From an uncultured Parvularculaceae bacterium (GTDB lineage: Bacteria; Pseudomonadota; Alphaproteobacteria; Caulobacterales; Parvularculaceae), in contig CAMYLZ010000008.1 of the NCBI GenBank assembly GCA_947259375.1, forward strand, positions 62,001-126,000: 64,000 nucleotides of DNA. The letters run 5' to 3'. Positions 53,908 through 63,073 of this stretch are shown one piece after another. Positions within the stretch are counted from its first letter, which is position 1; every line of letters begins with the position of its first letter. Under the pieces are notes generated by a model. It saw only the letters and a list, made by a program, of their open reading frames with translations. It had not been told where the DNA came from and made no database searches. Position numbers and translations under genes: made by a program.

Positions 53908-54651
53908 TCAGGGATTTTCGATCACTACGTTCCACATATAATCGGCGTGTGAGCCGCAAATGCCGGTGAATTCGTCACCGACTTCGCTGTCATCGAACAA
54001 CTCGCCCAGCACCTCGTCACGCGTCGCCAAGAGCGTTTCGTGATCGGCCGCCGACATAGTGTGCAGACGCCGGTACTTGCCGCCGACCCAATGCGACAGC
54101 CAGCCCCAGGAATTGAGCTTTCCTTCAGAGACGTAACGGTCGAACACCGGTGCGAAAGCGGACTTGACGATTTCGTCCGCGCGCTCTTCCCGGCTTTCAT
54201 CGCAAACATAATAGACCGAGAACACCGCTTCGCCGCGATCACCGCCGTCGCTGCCGGCAACGCCTTTCCAGATGTAATCATCATGGGCTTCGCAAGCCAT
54301 GCCGCGCTCTGCAGCAAGGTCGTCATCGCCCGCCTGCTCATTGATCCACGATTGCGCAGCAAGCAATTCACCGAGACTGCCCGCCGAATGATACTGCACC
54401 CGGCGCCATTTTCCGCCTGTGTGATGGGCGAGCCATCCCCAGCCGTTGATTTTGCCGTCTTTCAGCGCGCGATTGTATATCGGCGTGTCTTCTTTTTTGA
54501 CTATCTCGTCGACACGCTCCTGCTTTGATACGTCGCAATAAAAATACGTCGCATAGGAATAAACTTCTTGCTCATCTTCCTGAGCAAGAGCGTTGGTTAG
54601 AGGATACGCACAAAACAAGGCCGCAAGGGCCGCTTTTTGATAAGGTTTCAT
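53908..54651 (-). CDS. Exported protein of two tandem homologous domains, function unknown
   Basis: A 247-residue protein with a signal peptide (residues 1-23, ending NALAQ). The mature part is one domain twice: residues 32-130 and 144-243, aligned with a period of about 111. Both copies read YFYCD or YYVCD, then ERxDEIVK, a P-[YF] stretch, GK[IL]N[GS]WGWL[AS]H and GGK[WY]RR. Each has two Cys with the same spacing (39/120 and 150/232), so each domain probably has its own disulfide. I do not recognise the family. It lies between era and the FkbM gene in the same direction, 162 bases after era. Confidence 0.75.
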   Translation of the reverse strand: MKPYQKAALAALFCAYPLTNALAQEDEQEVYSYATYFYCDVSKQERVDEIVKKEDTPIYNRALKDGKINGWGWLAHHTGGKWRRVQYHSAGSLGELLAAQSWINEQAGDDDLAAERGMACEAHDDYIWKGVAGSDGGDRGEAVFSVYYVCDESREERADEIVKSAFAPVFDRYVSEGKLNSWGWLSHWVGGKYRRLHTMSAADHETLLATRDEVLGELFDDSEVGDEFTGICGSHADYMWNVVIENP

Positions 54652-54813
54652 GATACTCCCCGTCAGTGAAGGGAATATCCTAACACGGTGAATTATGCGG
54701 CCATAGCGCGCTAACCGGCCCCGCCGCCTTCATGAAGAAAAAGCAATGTTGGAAAAGCGCCAGTCAATGCCGCCACAGCCCTTTTGGGGTTGTGCGCCGC
54801 AGCACAGCGCCGC

Positions 54814-55749
54814 TTACTCCACAGCGTCAAGGCCGAGGCCGCGCAACCGCGCGGCTTCCTCGTCCCAGCCCTCGCGCACTTTGACATGCAAAAAGAGATG
54901 GACCGGCGTTCCGAGAAGCTCGGTCAGTTCCTCGCGGGCGGCCTTTCCGATGACTTTCAGCGTCTGGCCGTTCTTGCCGAGCACGATGGGTTTCTGGCTG
55001 TCGCGCGACACATAAATCGTCTGGTCGATGCGGATGCCGGATTTTGTCTCCTTCCAGCTTTCCGTTTCAACCGTGGAGTCGTAGGGAAGCTCCTGATGCA
55101 GGCGCAGATAGAGTTTCTCGCGCGTCACCTCCGCCGCCATTAGCCGGTCTGAAATGTCCGAGAGCTGATCTTCCGGATAAAGCCACGGACCGGCCGGCGT
55201 TTTTTCGATCAGGAATTTTTTAAGATCCTTCATCCCGTCGCCTTTCTGCGCCGAGATCATGAAAATGTCGGTGAAGACGCCCGCCTCATTCAGCTCCTGC
55301 GCCAGCGCGAGCAATTTCGGCCGGGCGATATCGTCGATTTTGTTGAGGGCGAGCACAGCCTTGCCGCCGGCTTTTTTAAGACCTTCAATGATCCGCTCCG
55401 CATCGGCGCGCGATTTTCCGGCCGCGCCTTTCTCGCTTTCGCCCGCCAGATAGGCTGGCGCGTCGATGAGCAGCAAAACCTGATCCGCCCCGTCGAGCCC
55501 ATCCCAGGCGGCGGCGACCATGGCGCGGTCGAGCCGCCGGCGCGGGGAAAAAATCCCCGGCGTGTCGATGAAGACGAGCTGCACCTCATCTTCCGTCAGT
55601 ATGCCGCGCACCCGCGCGCGCGTCGTTTGCACTTTTTGCGTGACGATGGAAATTTTCGCGCCCACAAGCGCATTGACCAGCGTCGACTTTCCGGCATTGG
55701 GCGCGCCGATAACGGCGATCACCGCGCAGCGCGTTTCATTCTCACTCAT
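54814..55749 (-). CDS. era: GTPase Era
   Basis: Era binds the 3' end of 16S rRNA and assists 30S assembly. The 311-residue product has G1 GAPNAGKST, G2 in QTTRARVRGIL, G3 DTPG, G4 NKID and G5 SAQKGDG, then the KH domain with IVLGKNGQTLKVIGKAAREEL. The start overlaps the rnc stop by 8 bp, a common alphaproteobacterial linkage of rnc and era. It is followed by the duplicated-domain exported protein instead of recO, the more usual neighbour. Confidence 0.97.
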   Translation of the reverse strand: MSENETRCAVIAVIGAPNAGKSTLVNALVGAKISIVTQKVQTTRARVRGILTEDEVQLVFIDTPGIFSPRRRLDRAMVAAAWDGLDGADQVLLLIDAPAYLAGESEKGAAGKSRADAERIIEGLKKAGGKAVLALNKIDDIARPKLLALAQELNEAGVFTDIFMISAQKGDGMKDLKKFLIEKTPAGPWLYPEDQLSDISDRLMAAEVTREKLYLRLHQELPYDSTVETESWKETKSGIRIDQTIYVSRDSQKPIVLGKNGQTLKVIGKAAREELTELLGTPVHLFLHVKVREGWDEEAARLRGLGLDAVE

Positions 55750-56440
55750 CTTCTGTCCATATTTTCTGCCGGATCAGGAAGGCCCGCGCAGCGGCCATCT
55801 GCGCTTCACGCTTGGACCGGCCTTCGCCGCGCGCGGGCTTTTTGCCCTTGATCCGAACTTCAATTGTAAAGGCCGGCGCATGAGCCGGGCCTTCCGCCTC
55901 TACCACGTCATAATCAGGCGTGCCGAGTTTTCTTTGTTGCGACCATTCCTGCAACGCTGTTTTGGGGTCTTTGTGGAGCTTCGACAAATCCTCAAGGTTC
56001 GGCTTCCAGAACCGGTCATAAACGCCGCGCGCGGCCTCAAGCCCGCCATCGATATAGATCGCGCCGAGGAGCGCTTCCATGACGTCGCCGAGGATCGCTT
56101 TTTTGCGGCGCCCGCCAGCGCTTTCTTCCCATTCGGACATCATGATGTGATCATCGACGCCGAAATGGAGCGCCGCCTTGGCGCAAGTTTCCTTACGCAC
56201 CAGCGCATTGAGGCGCGGCGCCATATCGCCTTCGGCATATTCCGGGTAATCGCGCCACAGCACTTCCGCCGTCAACAGGCCGAGCACGCGGTCGCCGAGA
56301 AACTCCAGCCGCTCAAGGTCGCGCACGGTTTCGTCGCCGCCGGAAAGGCTGGAATGGGTGAGCGCGCGCGCCAAAAGCCCTGCATCGCCGAATTCATGTC
56401 CGATGCTTTTTTCCAGCGCCGCAAATTTTCGTTTCGTCAT
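55742..56440 (-). CDS. rnc: Ribonuclease III
   Basis: RNase III cuts double-stranded RNA in rRNA and mRNA processing. The 232-residue product has the signature ERLEFLGDRVLGLLTAEVL, the second active-site segment GDVMEALLGAIYIDGG, and a C-terminal dsRNA-binding domain (PKTALQEWSQQRKLG, EGRSKREAQMAAARAFL). It overlaps lepB by 4 bp upstream and era by 8 bp downstream, so the three are co-translated. Confidence 0.97.
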   Translation of the reverse strand: MTKRKFAALEKSIGHEFGDAGLLARALTHSSLSGGDETVRDLERLEFLGDRVLGLLTAEVLWRDYPEYAEGDMAPRLNALVRKETCAKAALHFGVDDHIMMSEWEESAGGRRKKAILGDVMEALLGAIYIDGGLEAARGVYDRFWKPNLEDLSKLHKDPKTALQEWSQQRKLGTPDYDVVEAEGPAHAPAFTIEVRIKGKKPARGEGRSKREAQMAAARAFLIRQKIWTEDE

Positions 56441-57246
56441 TCGACCGGATCAAGAATGCGGCCATAGCGGATCGCGAATGGCCAGTTCCAAACCGTCCAG
56501 AAGCTTGTTTTCTGTCCGTCTACGGAGAAGAACAATCGCTCCGCACGACCGACCAGCGCGTCTGACGGCACATATCCGACAGCGGAAATCACCCGGCTGT
56601 CCTGCGACTGATCGCGATTATCGCCCATCATGAAATAATGGTTCGCCGGCACCTGGTATGGGCCAACATTGTCGAGCGCGCCCTCATCGCCCGAACATTC
56701 CTGCACGAAGTAGGAAACGCCATTATCGAGCGTCTCACGATAGGTCGGCGCATCGCCGCCATTGCAGACATCGGTTGAAATCTCGATGAATTCCTTTTTC
56801 ACCGGCCCGCCATTGATATGCAGGAGGCCGCCGATCATCTGGATTTGATCGCCAGGCAGGCCGATAACGCGCTTGATGTAATCCTTGTTGCCGTCCTTGC
56901 GGTTCTTGAAGACGATGATGTCGCCGCGCTGCGGCGCGCCGCCTTGCAAGATGCGGCCTTCCACCGGCATGCGCGTCAGCGGATAAACCAGGGAGGCTTT
57001 TGAATAGCCGAAGGTCGGCTTTGAAACCACGAGGAAATCGCCGACCAGCAGGTTCGGCTTCATCGAACCGGACGGGATGTTGAAGGGCTGGAAGATGACA
57101 ATCCTGAGGACCAGCGCGATGGCGACGGCGAAAAACACCGTTTTGGCAAGATCCCAGGCTTCCTCGGCGGCGGTCATTTTGTGACTGGCCGGGCCCAATT
57201 TCGTCTCTGTCGCGCCCGTCTCGCCCGCTTTTTCAGCTTCGCTCAT
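56437..57246 (-). CDS. lepB: Signal peptidase I
   Basis: LepB removes signal peptides from exported proteins. The 269-residue product has one N-terminal span (AWDLAKTVFFAVAIALVLRIVIFQ), the catalytic Ser in NIPSGSMKPNLLVGD, and the Lys in YIKRVIGLPGDQI, plus the MMGDNRDQSQDSR motif near the end. It is coupled to rnc by a 4-bp overlap and lies 44 bases after acpS. The N-terminal 28 residues are a polar Glu/Thr leader, as in several alphaproteobacteria. Confidence 0.97.
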   Translation of the reverse strand: MSEAEKAGETGATETKLGPASHKMTAAEEAWDLAKTVFFAVAIALVLRIVIFQPFNIPSGSMKPNLLVGDFLVVSKPTFGYSKASLVYPLTRMPVEGRILQGGAPQRGDIIVFKNRKDGNKDYIKRVIGLPGDQIQMIGGLLHINGGPVKKEFIEISTDVCNGGDAPTYRETLDNGVSYFVQECSGDEGALDNVGPYQVPANHYFMMGDNRDQSQDSRVISAVGYVPSDALVGRAERLFFSVDGQKTSFWTVWNWPFAIRYGRILDPVE

Positions 57247-57290
57247 AACGCCTGTTACCTTTTGCCCGCCCCAAAAATATACTGAAAGTC

Positions 57291-57689
57291 TTATTTAGCC
57301 TGTGCGTCGATTATGACAATGGCCTGCGCCATAGGAAAATCGTCGGTTATGGTCAGGTGGATCGACGCCGCATGGCCGTCCGGCGTGATTTCCTGCAATC
57401 TCAGGGCCGCGCCGCCAGTGAGCGCCATGGTCGGCTGGCCGCCGGGCAGGTTCACCACCCCCATATCGCGCCAGAACACCCCGCGGGCGAGCCCCGTCCC
57501 CAGCGCTTTGGCGCAAGCTTCCTTGGCGGCGAAGCGCTTGGCGTAGGAGGCCGCCCGCAGCCGCCGTCGGTCGGATTTTACGCGCTCAATCTCGGTAAAG
57601 CAGCGAATGGTGAACCGCTCCCCATGTTTTTCGAGGGTTTTTTCCACCCGCCGAATATCGATGATGTCGTTGCCGATGCCGATGATCAT
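57291..57689 (-). CDS. acpS: Holo-[acyl-carrier-protein] synthase
   Basis: AcpS transfers the 4'-phosphopantetheine arm of CoA to acyl carrier protein. The 132-residue product has [14 protein letters not shown] with the catalytic Asp and [15 protein letters not shown] with the metal-binding Glu. AGGG lies ahead of the ATG. The gene is 8 bases after pdxJ, the conserved pdxJ-acpS pairing. Confidence 0.95.
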   Translation of the reverse strand: MIIGIGNDIIDIRRVEKTLEKHGERFTIRCFTEIERVKSDRRRLRAASYAKRFAAKEACAKALGTGLARGVFWRDMGVVNLPGGQPTMALTGGAALRLQEITPDGHAASIHLTITDDFPMAQAIVIIDAQAK

Positions 57690-57697
57690 GTAACGCC

Positions 57698-58459
57698 CTA
57701 ATAAAGCCCGCCGGTGCGTGCGTCTTGCATCAGGCGCCTCATTTCCTTCACCGATCCGGCGAGCCCCATGAACACCGCTTCGCCGACCAGGAAATGCCCG
57801 ATATTGAGTTCAACAATCTCGGGGATCGCAGCGACCGGCTGGACATTGAGGAATGTCAGGCCATGTCCGGCATGGACTTCGAGCCCCAGCTTGTCGGCGA
57901 GCGTCGCCGCAGAGCGAATTTTTTCAAGCTCGGCCTTATAAAGGGCCGGCTCGGTCGCCGCCGTCGCTTCGTAATAAGCGCCCGTGTGAATTTCGATCAC
58001 CGACGCGCCGGCGCCTTTCGCCGCCTCGATCTGTTCGGCTTCCGGATCGACAAACAGCGATACGCGAATATTCGCCTCGCTAAGTTCACGGATGAATGGG
58101 GCAAGGTAATGATGCTGGCCGGCGACATTTAGGCCGCCTTCGGTCGTGCGTTCATTGCGGTTTTCCGGCACGAGGCAACAAGCATGGGGCGCCACATCGA
58201 TGCAAAGTTGCAGCATCTCCGCCGTCGCCGCCATTTCGAAATTGAGCGGCAGGCCGATCTCCGCCTTGAGGCGGCGCATGTCGTCATCGCGAATATGGCG
58301 CCGGTCCTCGCGCAAATGGGCGGTGATCCCGTCCGCCCCCGCTGACGCAACCAGATGCGCCGCGCGCACCGGATCGGGATGCGGGCCGCCGCGCGCATTC
58401 CGTATGGTCGCCACATGGTCGATATTGACGCCGAGGCGGATCGGTTTATTCGCGCTCAC
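57698..58459 (-). CDS. pdxJ: Pyridoxine 5'-phosphate synthase
   Basis: PdxJ makes pyridoxine 5'-phosphate from DXP and aminoacetone phosphate. The 253-residue product is a TIM barrel with [68 protein letters not shown] and [12 protein letters not shown] with the catalytic His/Glu. It overlaps pyrE by 4 bp and is followed 8 bases later by acpS. Confidence 0.97.
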   Translation of the reverse strand: MSANKPIRLGVNIDHVATIRNARGGPHPDPVRAAHLVASAGADGITAHLREDRRHIRDDDMRRLKAEIGLPLNFEMAATAEMLQLCIDVAPHACCLVPENRNERTTEGGLNVAGQHHYLAPFIRELSEANIRVSLFVDPEAEQIEAAKGAGASVIEIHTGAYYEATAATEPALYKAELEKIRSAATLADKLGLEVHAGHGLTFLNVQPVAAIPEIVELNIGHFLVGEAVFMGLAGSVKEMRRLMQDARTGGLY

Positions 58460-59037
58460 TGACTCACTCCGCGGCTGCCCGGCTTGACCGCTGGCGTATC
58501 CTGCAAATGCGGCGGCAAATTGTCAGGCTCCCAGGCCTCAACCTTCATTTCCAGCAAAGGCAAGATCGGCGCGCCGACATCCGCCGCACCCGCCGAGCGG
58601 TCGACGAGACAGCCCAGCGCCAGCACCTCGCCGCCGGCTTTTCTGACCGCTGCAATTGCTTCGCATGCCGATAATCCGGTCGAGACAATATCTTCAACGA
58701 CGATGACCCGCGCGCCCTTTTCGATTGAAAAACCACGGCGAAGCTGGAACTCGCCATCGACCCGCTCGAGAAACATGAACGGCGTCTTGAGATGCCGCGC
58801 AGTCTCATAACCATAGATAATCGCGCCCATGGCCGGTGAAATCACATAATCGATATTCGACACTGTCTCGGCGATCTTTTCCGCCAGCGCGCGGCACAAA
58901 CGCTCGGCCCGCTCCGGATACATGGAGACGATGGACTTGTTGAGATAAGTATCGCTGTGCAGGCCGGAGGACAGGATGAAATGCCCTTTTTGCAGCGCCC
59001 CCGCCTCTTTGAATTCTTTCAGCGCGTCAAAGCTCAT
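58456..59037 (-). CDS. pyrE: Orotate phosphoribosyltransferase
   Basis: PyrE joins PRPP and orotate in pyrimidine synthesis. The 193-residue product shows FILSSGLHSDTYLNKS, GAIIYGYETARHL and the PRPP loop VIVVEDIVSTGLSACEAI. The start overlaps the RSH gene stop by 11 bp, so its translation is linked to the stringent-response enzyme, and its 3' end overlaps pdxJ by 4 bp. Confidence 0.96.
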   Translation of the reverse strand: MSFDALKEFKEAGALQKGHFILSSGLHSDTYLNKSIVSMYPERAERLCRALAEKIAETVSNIDYVISPAMGAIIYGYETARHLKTPFMFLERVDGEFQLRRGFSIEKGARVIVVEDIVSTGLSACEAIAAVRKAGGEVLALGCLVDRSAGAADVGAPILPLLEMKVEAWEPDNLPPHLQDTPAVKPGSRGVSQ

Positions 59038-61306
59038 CGTGGTCTCCGGCTCCTATACGTTCGGCGTCTATGACATTCGGTGATGCGCGCACGCCCGCCA
59101 TCATCTGGGTAAACTGGCGCGCGTCGCGCACTTCGACATCGAGCGTGAAATCGACAAATTCATTCGAACGGTTGTGAATGCGAATATTGGCGATGGAAAC
59201 GCCGTAACGCGCGATGACGCCGGCGATCTCGCTCAACACGCCAAGTCCGTTGCGCACGGTCGTCTGGATACGGGCGAAAGCCGTGCCCTCTTCCTCACGG
59301 TCGCGCCACTTAAGGTCCAGCCAGCGATCTTGCGGCGGGTCTTCTTCGGCCAATACTTCGCAGTGGATCGTGTGCACTTTGATGGAGCCGTCGGCCTGGC
59401 GAATGCCGACGATCCGCTCGCCGGGCAGCGGCGTGCAGCAGCGCGCCATTTTCACCTGCACGCCAGGCGTCAGCCCCTGAATGGCGACGCGCGGGCGAAA
59501 TTCCCGCAATGAGGCGGCGCGAATCTCGCCGGCGCTTTCCAGCGACGCGCCCGGATAAACCGCCTCCACCAGCTCATTCACCGCGAGATCGCCGCGGCCG
59601 ATGCTGACCAGCACGTCCTCAACGGATTTTTTGCCAAGCCGTTTGAGTCCTTCGCGCACGCCCTTGATGGAGAATTGCAAATGCGCGCCGGTAAAGACGC
59701 TTTCCGCGATGGACCGCCCGAGCGTCAAATGCTCATCATACTGCATTTTCTTGATGCGGCGGCGGATGGCGCTGCGCGCTTTCCCCGTAAAGGCGACGCT
59801 CTCCCACTCCGCCGGCACCGGCGCATTTTCCGAACGCAGAACCTCAACGACATCGCCGGTGTTCAATGGCGTCCTTAGCGGGCGCTGCACGCCATTGATC
59901 TTGGCGCCGATGCATTGATCGCCAACATCCGTATGCACCGCATAAGCAAAATCGAGCGGCGTTGCGCCCTTCGGCAAGGCGATCACCCGGCTTTTCGGCG
60001 TGAAACAGAACACCTGGTCCTGAAACAGTTCCAGCTTGGCGTATTGCAGCGCCTCGTCCGGGTCTTCGCCAGACTGAAACATCTCCACCAGCCGGCGCGG
60101 CGTTTCATAAGGGTCGAACTGGCCGCGCGCGACAATCTCGATGCTTGGGCCCGAGCCGTCGCCGGGATCTTTATATTGCCAATGCGCCGCGACGCCGCGT
60201 TCGGCTGTTTCATGCATTTCGAATGTGCGGATCTGGATTTCGATCCGCTGGCGGCGCCCCGCCGCCGAGGGCGGACCGACAACCGCCGTATGGATGGAGC
60301 GGTAATTATTCGGCTTTGGCGCGGAGATATAATCATCAAACTCGCTCGGGATCACCCGCCAATTCGAATGAATGACGCCAAGCGCCGCGTAACAATCTTC
60401 GACCTTATCGACCAGCACCCTGAACGCATAAATATCCGCAAGTTCATCAAACGAAACGTTCTTTTGCGTCATCTTGCGCCAGATTGAATAGGAACGCTTT
60501 TCGCGGCTGGTGATTTGCGCCTTGATGCCTTGCTTGGCGAGCTGTTCCCGCAAAACGTTGGCCAGCTCGACAACGCCGCTGACCGAATGGGTCTGCAAAT
60601 CCTCAAGCCGCTCCGAAATGGTTGCATGCGCTTCAGCGCTCAATTCGCGAAAGGCGATATCTTCGAGCTCTTCGCGAATACGCTGCACGCCGATCCGTCC
60701 GGCGAGCGGCGCATAGATTTCCATGGTCTCGCGGGCGATGCGCAGACGCTTTTCCTGCTTGGGAATGTGATGCAAGGTGCGCATGTTGTGCAGCCGGTCA
60801 GCGAGTTTGACGAGCAGCACGCGCACATCGTCGGCCATGGCGACGACAAGCTTCCTGAAATTCTCCGCCTGCTTGCTGGCTTCGCTTTTCAGCTCGATTT
60901 GCGAAAGCTTGGTGACGCCGTCGACAAGCCGCGCGATTTCCTCGCCGAACATCTTGCGAATGTCGTCAATGGTGGCTTCGGTATCCTCTACGACATCGTG
61001 CAAAAGCGCCGTCGTCACCGTCGCCGGATCGGCGCGCAATTGCGTCAAAATCGCCGCAACAGCAAGCGGATGGGAAAAATAAGGATCGCCTGAGGCGCGG
61101 GTCTGTCCGCCATGAGCCCGCATGGCGTAGACATATGCCCGATTGAGGAGGTCTTCGTCAGCATCAGGATCATAAGCCTTGACGCGGTCGACAAGCTCAA
61201 CCTGGCGAATGAATCCCACGGGCTGGCGCGAACGCCCGGCGCCATTCGCAGGTTCGGTTGTCTGAGAAGCGTCTTGCGCTTCGCCCGCCGACTGTTGTTC
61301 CGACAT
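59027..61306 (-). CDS. rsh: RSH bifunctional (p)ppGpp synthetase/hydrolase
   Basis: A 759-residue RelA/SpoT-type enzyme. The HD hydrolase domain has YFSHPLAVAAIL, ALLHDVVEDTEATIDDI and VKLADRLHNMRTL, with its metal His/Asp intact. The synthetase domain has YSIWRKM and FRVLVDKVEDCYAALGVIHSNW plus NNYRSIHTAVVGP. A TGS domain (FCFTPKSRVIALPKGATPLDFAYAVHTDVG) and a C-terminal ACT domain (GLGVLSEIAGVIARYGVSIANI) follow. This is the usual single long RSH of alphaproteobacteria. It is transcribed after rpoZ, 76 bases away, and overlaps pyrE. Confidence 0.96.
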   Translation of the reverse strand: MSEQQSAGEAQDASQTTEPANGAGRSRQPVGFIRQVELVDRVKAYDPDADEDLLNRAYVYAMRAHGGQTRASGDPYFSHPLAVAAILTQLRADPATVTTALLHDVVEDTEATIDDIRKMFGEEIARLVDGVTKLSQIELKSEASKQAENFRKLVVAMADDVRVLLVKLADRLHNMRTLHHIPKQEKRLRIARETMEIYAPLAGRIGVQRIREELEDIAFRELSAEAHATISERLEDLQTHSVSGVVELANVLREQLAKQGIKAQITSREKRSYSIWRKMTQKNVSFDELADIYAFRVLVDKVEDCYAALGVIHSNWRVIPSEFDDYISAPKPNNYRSIHTAVVGPPSAAGRRQRIEIQIRTFEMHETAERGVAAHWQYKDPGDGSGPSIEIVARGQFDPYETPRRLVEMFQSGEDPDEALQYAKLELFQDQVFCFTPKSRVIALPKGATPLDFAYAVHTDVGDQCIGAKINGVQRPLRTPLNTGDVVEVLRSENAPVPAEWESVAFTGKARSAIRRRIKKMQYDEHLTLGRSIAESVFTGAHLQFSIKGVREGLKRLGKKSVEDVLVSIGRGDLAVNELVEAVYPGASLESAGEIRAASLREFRPRVAIQGLTPGVQVKMARCCTPLPGERIVGIRQADGSIKVHTIHCEVLAEEDPPQDRWLDLKWRDREEEGTAFARIQTTVRNGLGVLSEIAGVIARYGVSIANIRIHNRSNEFVDFTLDVEVRDARQFTQMMAGVRASPNVIDAERIGAGDHDEL

Positions 61307-61382
61307 AAAATCCGCTCGGCATCCGCGTTACGAGGGCCGAGCGGCGTCAATAGCGGCAGCCATGAACCGCCGGCCGTTAATT

Positions 61383-61748
61383 CTAGCCTTTCGGCAGGGT
61401 TTGCGGCGTCGTCATGCCAGCCGCCTGGATCGCCTTGAGGTATTCGTCCTCTGTAAGCGTATCGAATTCCGGCGCGTCGGCCTTTTCCGGGGCGGCCTCG
61501 GCCTCTTCCGATTCGTCGAGCTCCACCTGCTTTTGCAGTGAGGAGACCAGGTCTTCCTCAAGGTTTGCCGGCTCCAACTCGTCATCGGCGATTTCGCGCA
61601 AGGCGACGACCGGGTTCTTGTCATTGTCCCGGTCAACCAGCAGCGGCGCGCCTGACGACAAAACACGCGCGCGATGCGCAGCGAGAAGCACCAGATCAAA
61701 GCGGTTGGTGACTTTATCGACGCAGTCTTCGACAGTGACGCGGGCCAT
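61383..61748 (-). CDS. rpoZ: RNA polymerase omega subunit
   Basis: A 121-residue omega subunit: [28 protein letters not shown] is diagnostic, followed by [11 protein letters not shown]. Omega helps assemble RNA polymerase and carries part of a (p)ppGpp site, so its place before the RSH gene is functionally meaningful. An acidic tail of about 45 residues (Glu/Ala rich) extends the protein past the E. coli length, as in alphaproteobacteria. GGAG lies ahead of the ATG, and a 9-bp hairpin stands in the leader (separate entry). Confidence 0.96.
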   Translation of the reverse strand: MARVTVEDCVDKVTNRFDLVLLAAHRARVLSSGAPLLVDRDNDKNPVVALREIADDELEPANLEEDLVSSLQKQVELDESEEAEAAPEKADAPEFDTLTEDEYLKAIQAAGMTTPQTLPKG

Positions 61749-61781
61749 TTAATTCTCCAGATCGCATGAATCCATCATGCA

Positions 61782-61803
61782 CACGCCCTTAGCCAAGGGC
61801 GTG
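61782..61803. promoter_or_regulatory. Perfect hairpin between folK and rpoZ
   Basis: CACGCCCTT (61782-61790), loop AGCC, AAGGGCGTG (61795-61803). A 9-bp perfect stem with no T run on either strand, 34 bases before the rpoZ start. It could be a leader structure, a factor-dependent pause or a repressor site. Confidence 0.35.
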
Positions 61804-61864
61804 GCAAGCCCCCTGCCATATCGCCGCAATCGCCGTTAGACAAGCGTTGCGCCGCAAAAAACCG

Positions 61865-62353
61865 CTATTTTTGACGAATCCGGCGCACCTCGCCGGGCCC
61901 GATCCGCGAAAGCATGGTTTTGACCGTCTCGCCGGTGGCCGGATGCGCCCAGTCAGGCGCGATTTCCTCAAGCGGCGCAAGCACAAAAGCCCGTTCGGCA
62001 AGGCGCGGATGCGGAAGGACGAGACCCGGATCGATGCTTGTCAGCTCATGATAGGCCAGAAGGTCGAGATCAAGCGTTCGCGGGGCGTTGCGGACCGTGC
62101 GCCGGCGGCCGAACCCCGCCTCAATAGCGTGCAAAGCCGCCAATAGCGCTTCCGGCGCCATGGCCGTGTCGATGACCGCCGCCGCATTGACGAAGGGCGG
62201 ATCAGCCGGGTCTGGCCAGGCCGGGCTTTCATAAAGCGAGGAAACGCGCGGGAGCGACGCAATGCGTCCGAGCGCGCGAAACGCCCGTAAGACGATCTGT
62301 TGCGAATCATGCCCGCAAAACGGCAAACTGGAACCTGCGGCGATTAATATCAT
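61865..62353 (-). CDS. folK: 2-amino-4-hydroxy-6-hydroxymethyldihydropteridine pyrophosphokinase
   Basis: FolK pyrophosphorylates 6-hydroxymethyl-dihydropterin in folate synthesis. The 162-residue product has YESPAWPDPADPPFVNAAAVIDT, RRRTVRNAPRTLDLDLLAYHEL with the active-site Asp pair (LDLDLL), and LPHPRLAERAFVLAPLEEIAP. It is the first leftward gene of the housekeeping string and is divergent from the NYN gene. Confidence 0.95.
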   Translation of the reverse strand: MILIAAGSSLPFCGHDSQQIVLRAFRALGRIASLPRVSSLYESPAWPDPADPPFVNAAAVIDTAMAPEALLAALHAIEAGFGRRRTVRNAPRTLDLDLLAYHELTSIDPGLVLPHPRLAERAFVLAPLEEIAPDWAHPATGETVKTMLSRIGPGEVRRIRQK

Positions 62354-62377
62354 TTTTATCTCAGATGGTTATCGCGC

Positions 62378-62393
62378 AATATGCGAGCATATT
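62378..62393. promoter_or_regulatory. Dyad in the folK/NYN intergenic region
   Basis: AATATGC-GA-GCATATT, a perfect 7-bp dyad with 2-base spacer, in the 67 bases between the divergent starts. It is placed like an operator for both; no binding protein can be named. Confidence 0.35.
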
Positions 62394-62420
62394 AAAAAGC
62401 CATGCTAAATTGAGGAAAAT

Positions 62421-63053
62421 ATGACGAAATTCCTGGGCCTGCGCGAGCAGGAAAAGACCGCATTCTTCATAGATGGCGCCAATCTATACAAGGCGGCGAG
62501 AAATCTGGGCTTTGACATTGATTACAAGAGCCTCCTGAAAAAATCCCAGGACAATTGCCGGCTTATCCGCGCTTCCTACTACACCGCCATTCAGGAAGAC
62601 CGCGATCAGGACTATTCGCCCCTGCGCCCGCTGGTCGATTGGCTCGACTATAATGGCTACACCATGGTCACCAAGTCGACCCGCGAATTTACCGACGCGC
62701 AAGGGCGCAAACGTTTCAAAGGCGCAACGGATGTCGAGCTGGTTGTCGACATGATGCTGCTCGCCGACCGGCTTGATCACATTATCCTGTTTACCGGCAA
62801 TGGCGATTTCCGGCGCGCCGTCGAAGCGGTGCAATCAAAAGGCGTGCGCGTCAGCATCGTCTCGACCGTCAAATCGGCGCCGCCCATGGCGTCGGATGAT
62901 TTGCGCCGCCAGGCCGACGCGTTTATCGACCTTGCCGATCTTGAAGACGTCATTGGCCGCTCTGGCGCGCCAGCGCGCAAGCCAAAACCGGCGTCCGACT
63001 ATGATGATAATTATGAGGACGACTTCGAAGACGATTTCGAAGATATCGACTAA
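62421..63053 (+). CDS. NYN-domain (LabA/DUF88-like) protein, possible RNA nuclease
   Basis: A 210-residue protein. The NYN (PIN-like) fold has its acidic residues in place: KTAFFIDGANLYKAARNLGFD (Asp in FIDGAN), GATDVELVVDMMLLADRLDH with two Asp, and LFTGNGDFRRAVEAVQSKG. Such proteins are Mg-dependent RNases or RNA-binding partners. The last 22 residues are a run of Asp/Glu (DDNYEDDFEDDFEDID), an unusually acidic tail. The substrate is unknown. It is divergent from folK and 20 bases before the uracil-DNA glycosylase gene. Confidence 0.9.
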   Translation: MTKFLGLREQEKTAFFIDGANLYKAARNLGFDIDYKSLLKKSQDNCRLIRASYYTAIQEDRDQDYSPLRPLVDWLDYNGYTMVTKSTREFTDAQGRKRFKGATDVELVVDMMLLADRLDHIILFTGNGDFRRAVEAVQSKGVRVSIVSTVKSAPPMASDDLRRQADAFIDLADLEDVIGRSGAPARKPKPASDYDDNYEDDFEDDFEDID

Positions 63054-63073
63054 TCGCAAAGACCGGGAAGACC

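Noticed and set aside
55520-56467. 315-residue plus-strand open frame
   Set aside because: Opposite era and rnc; composition typical of a shadow.
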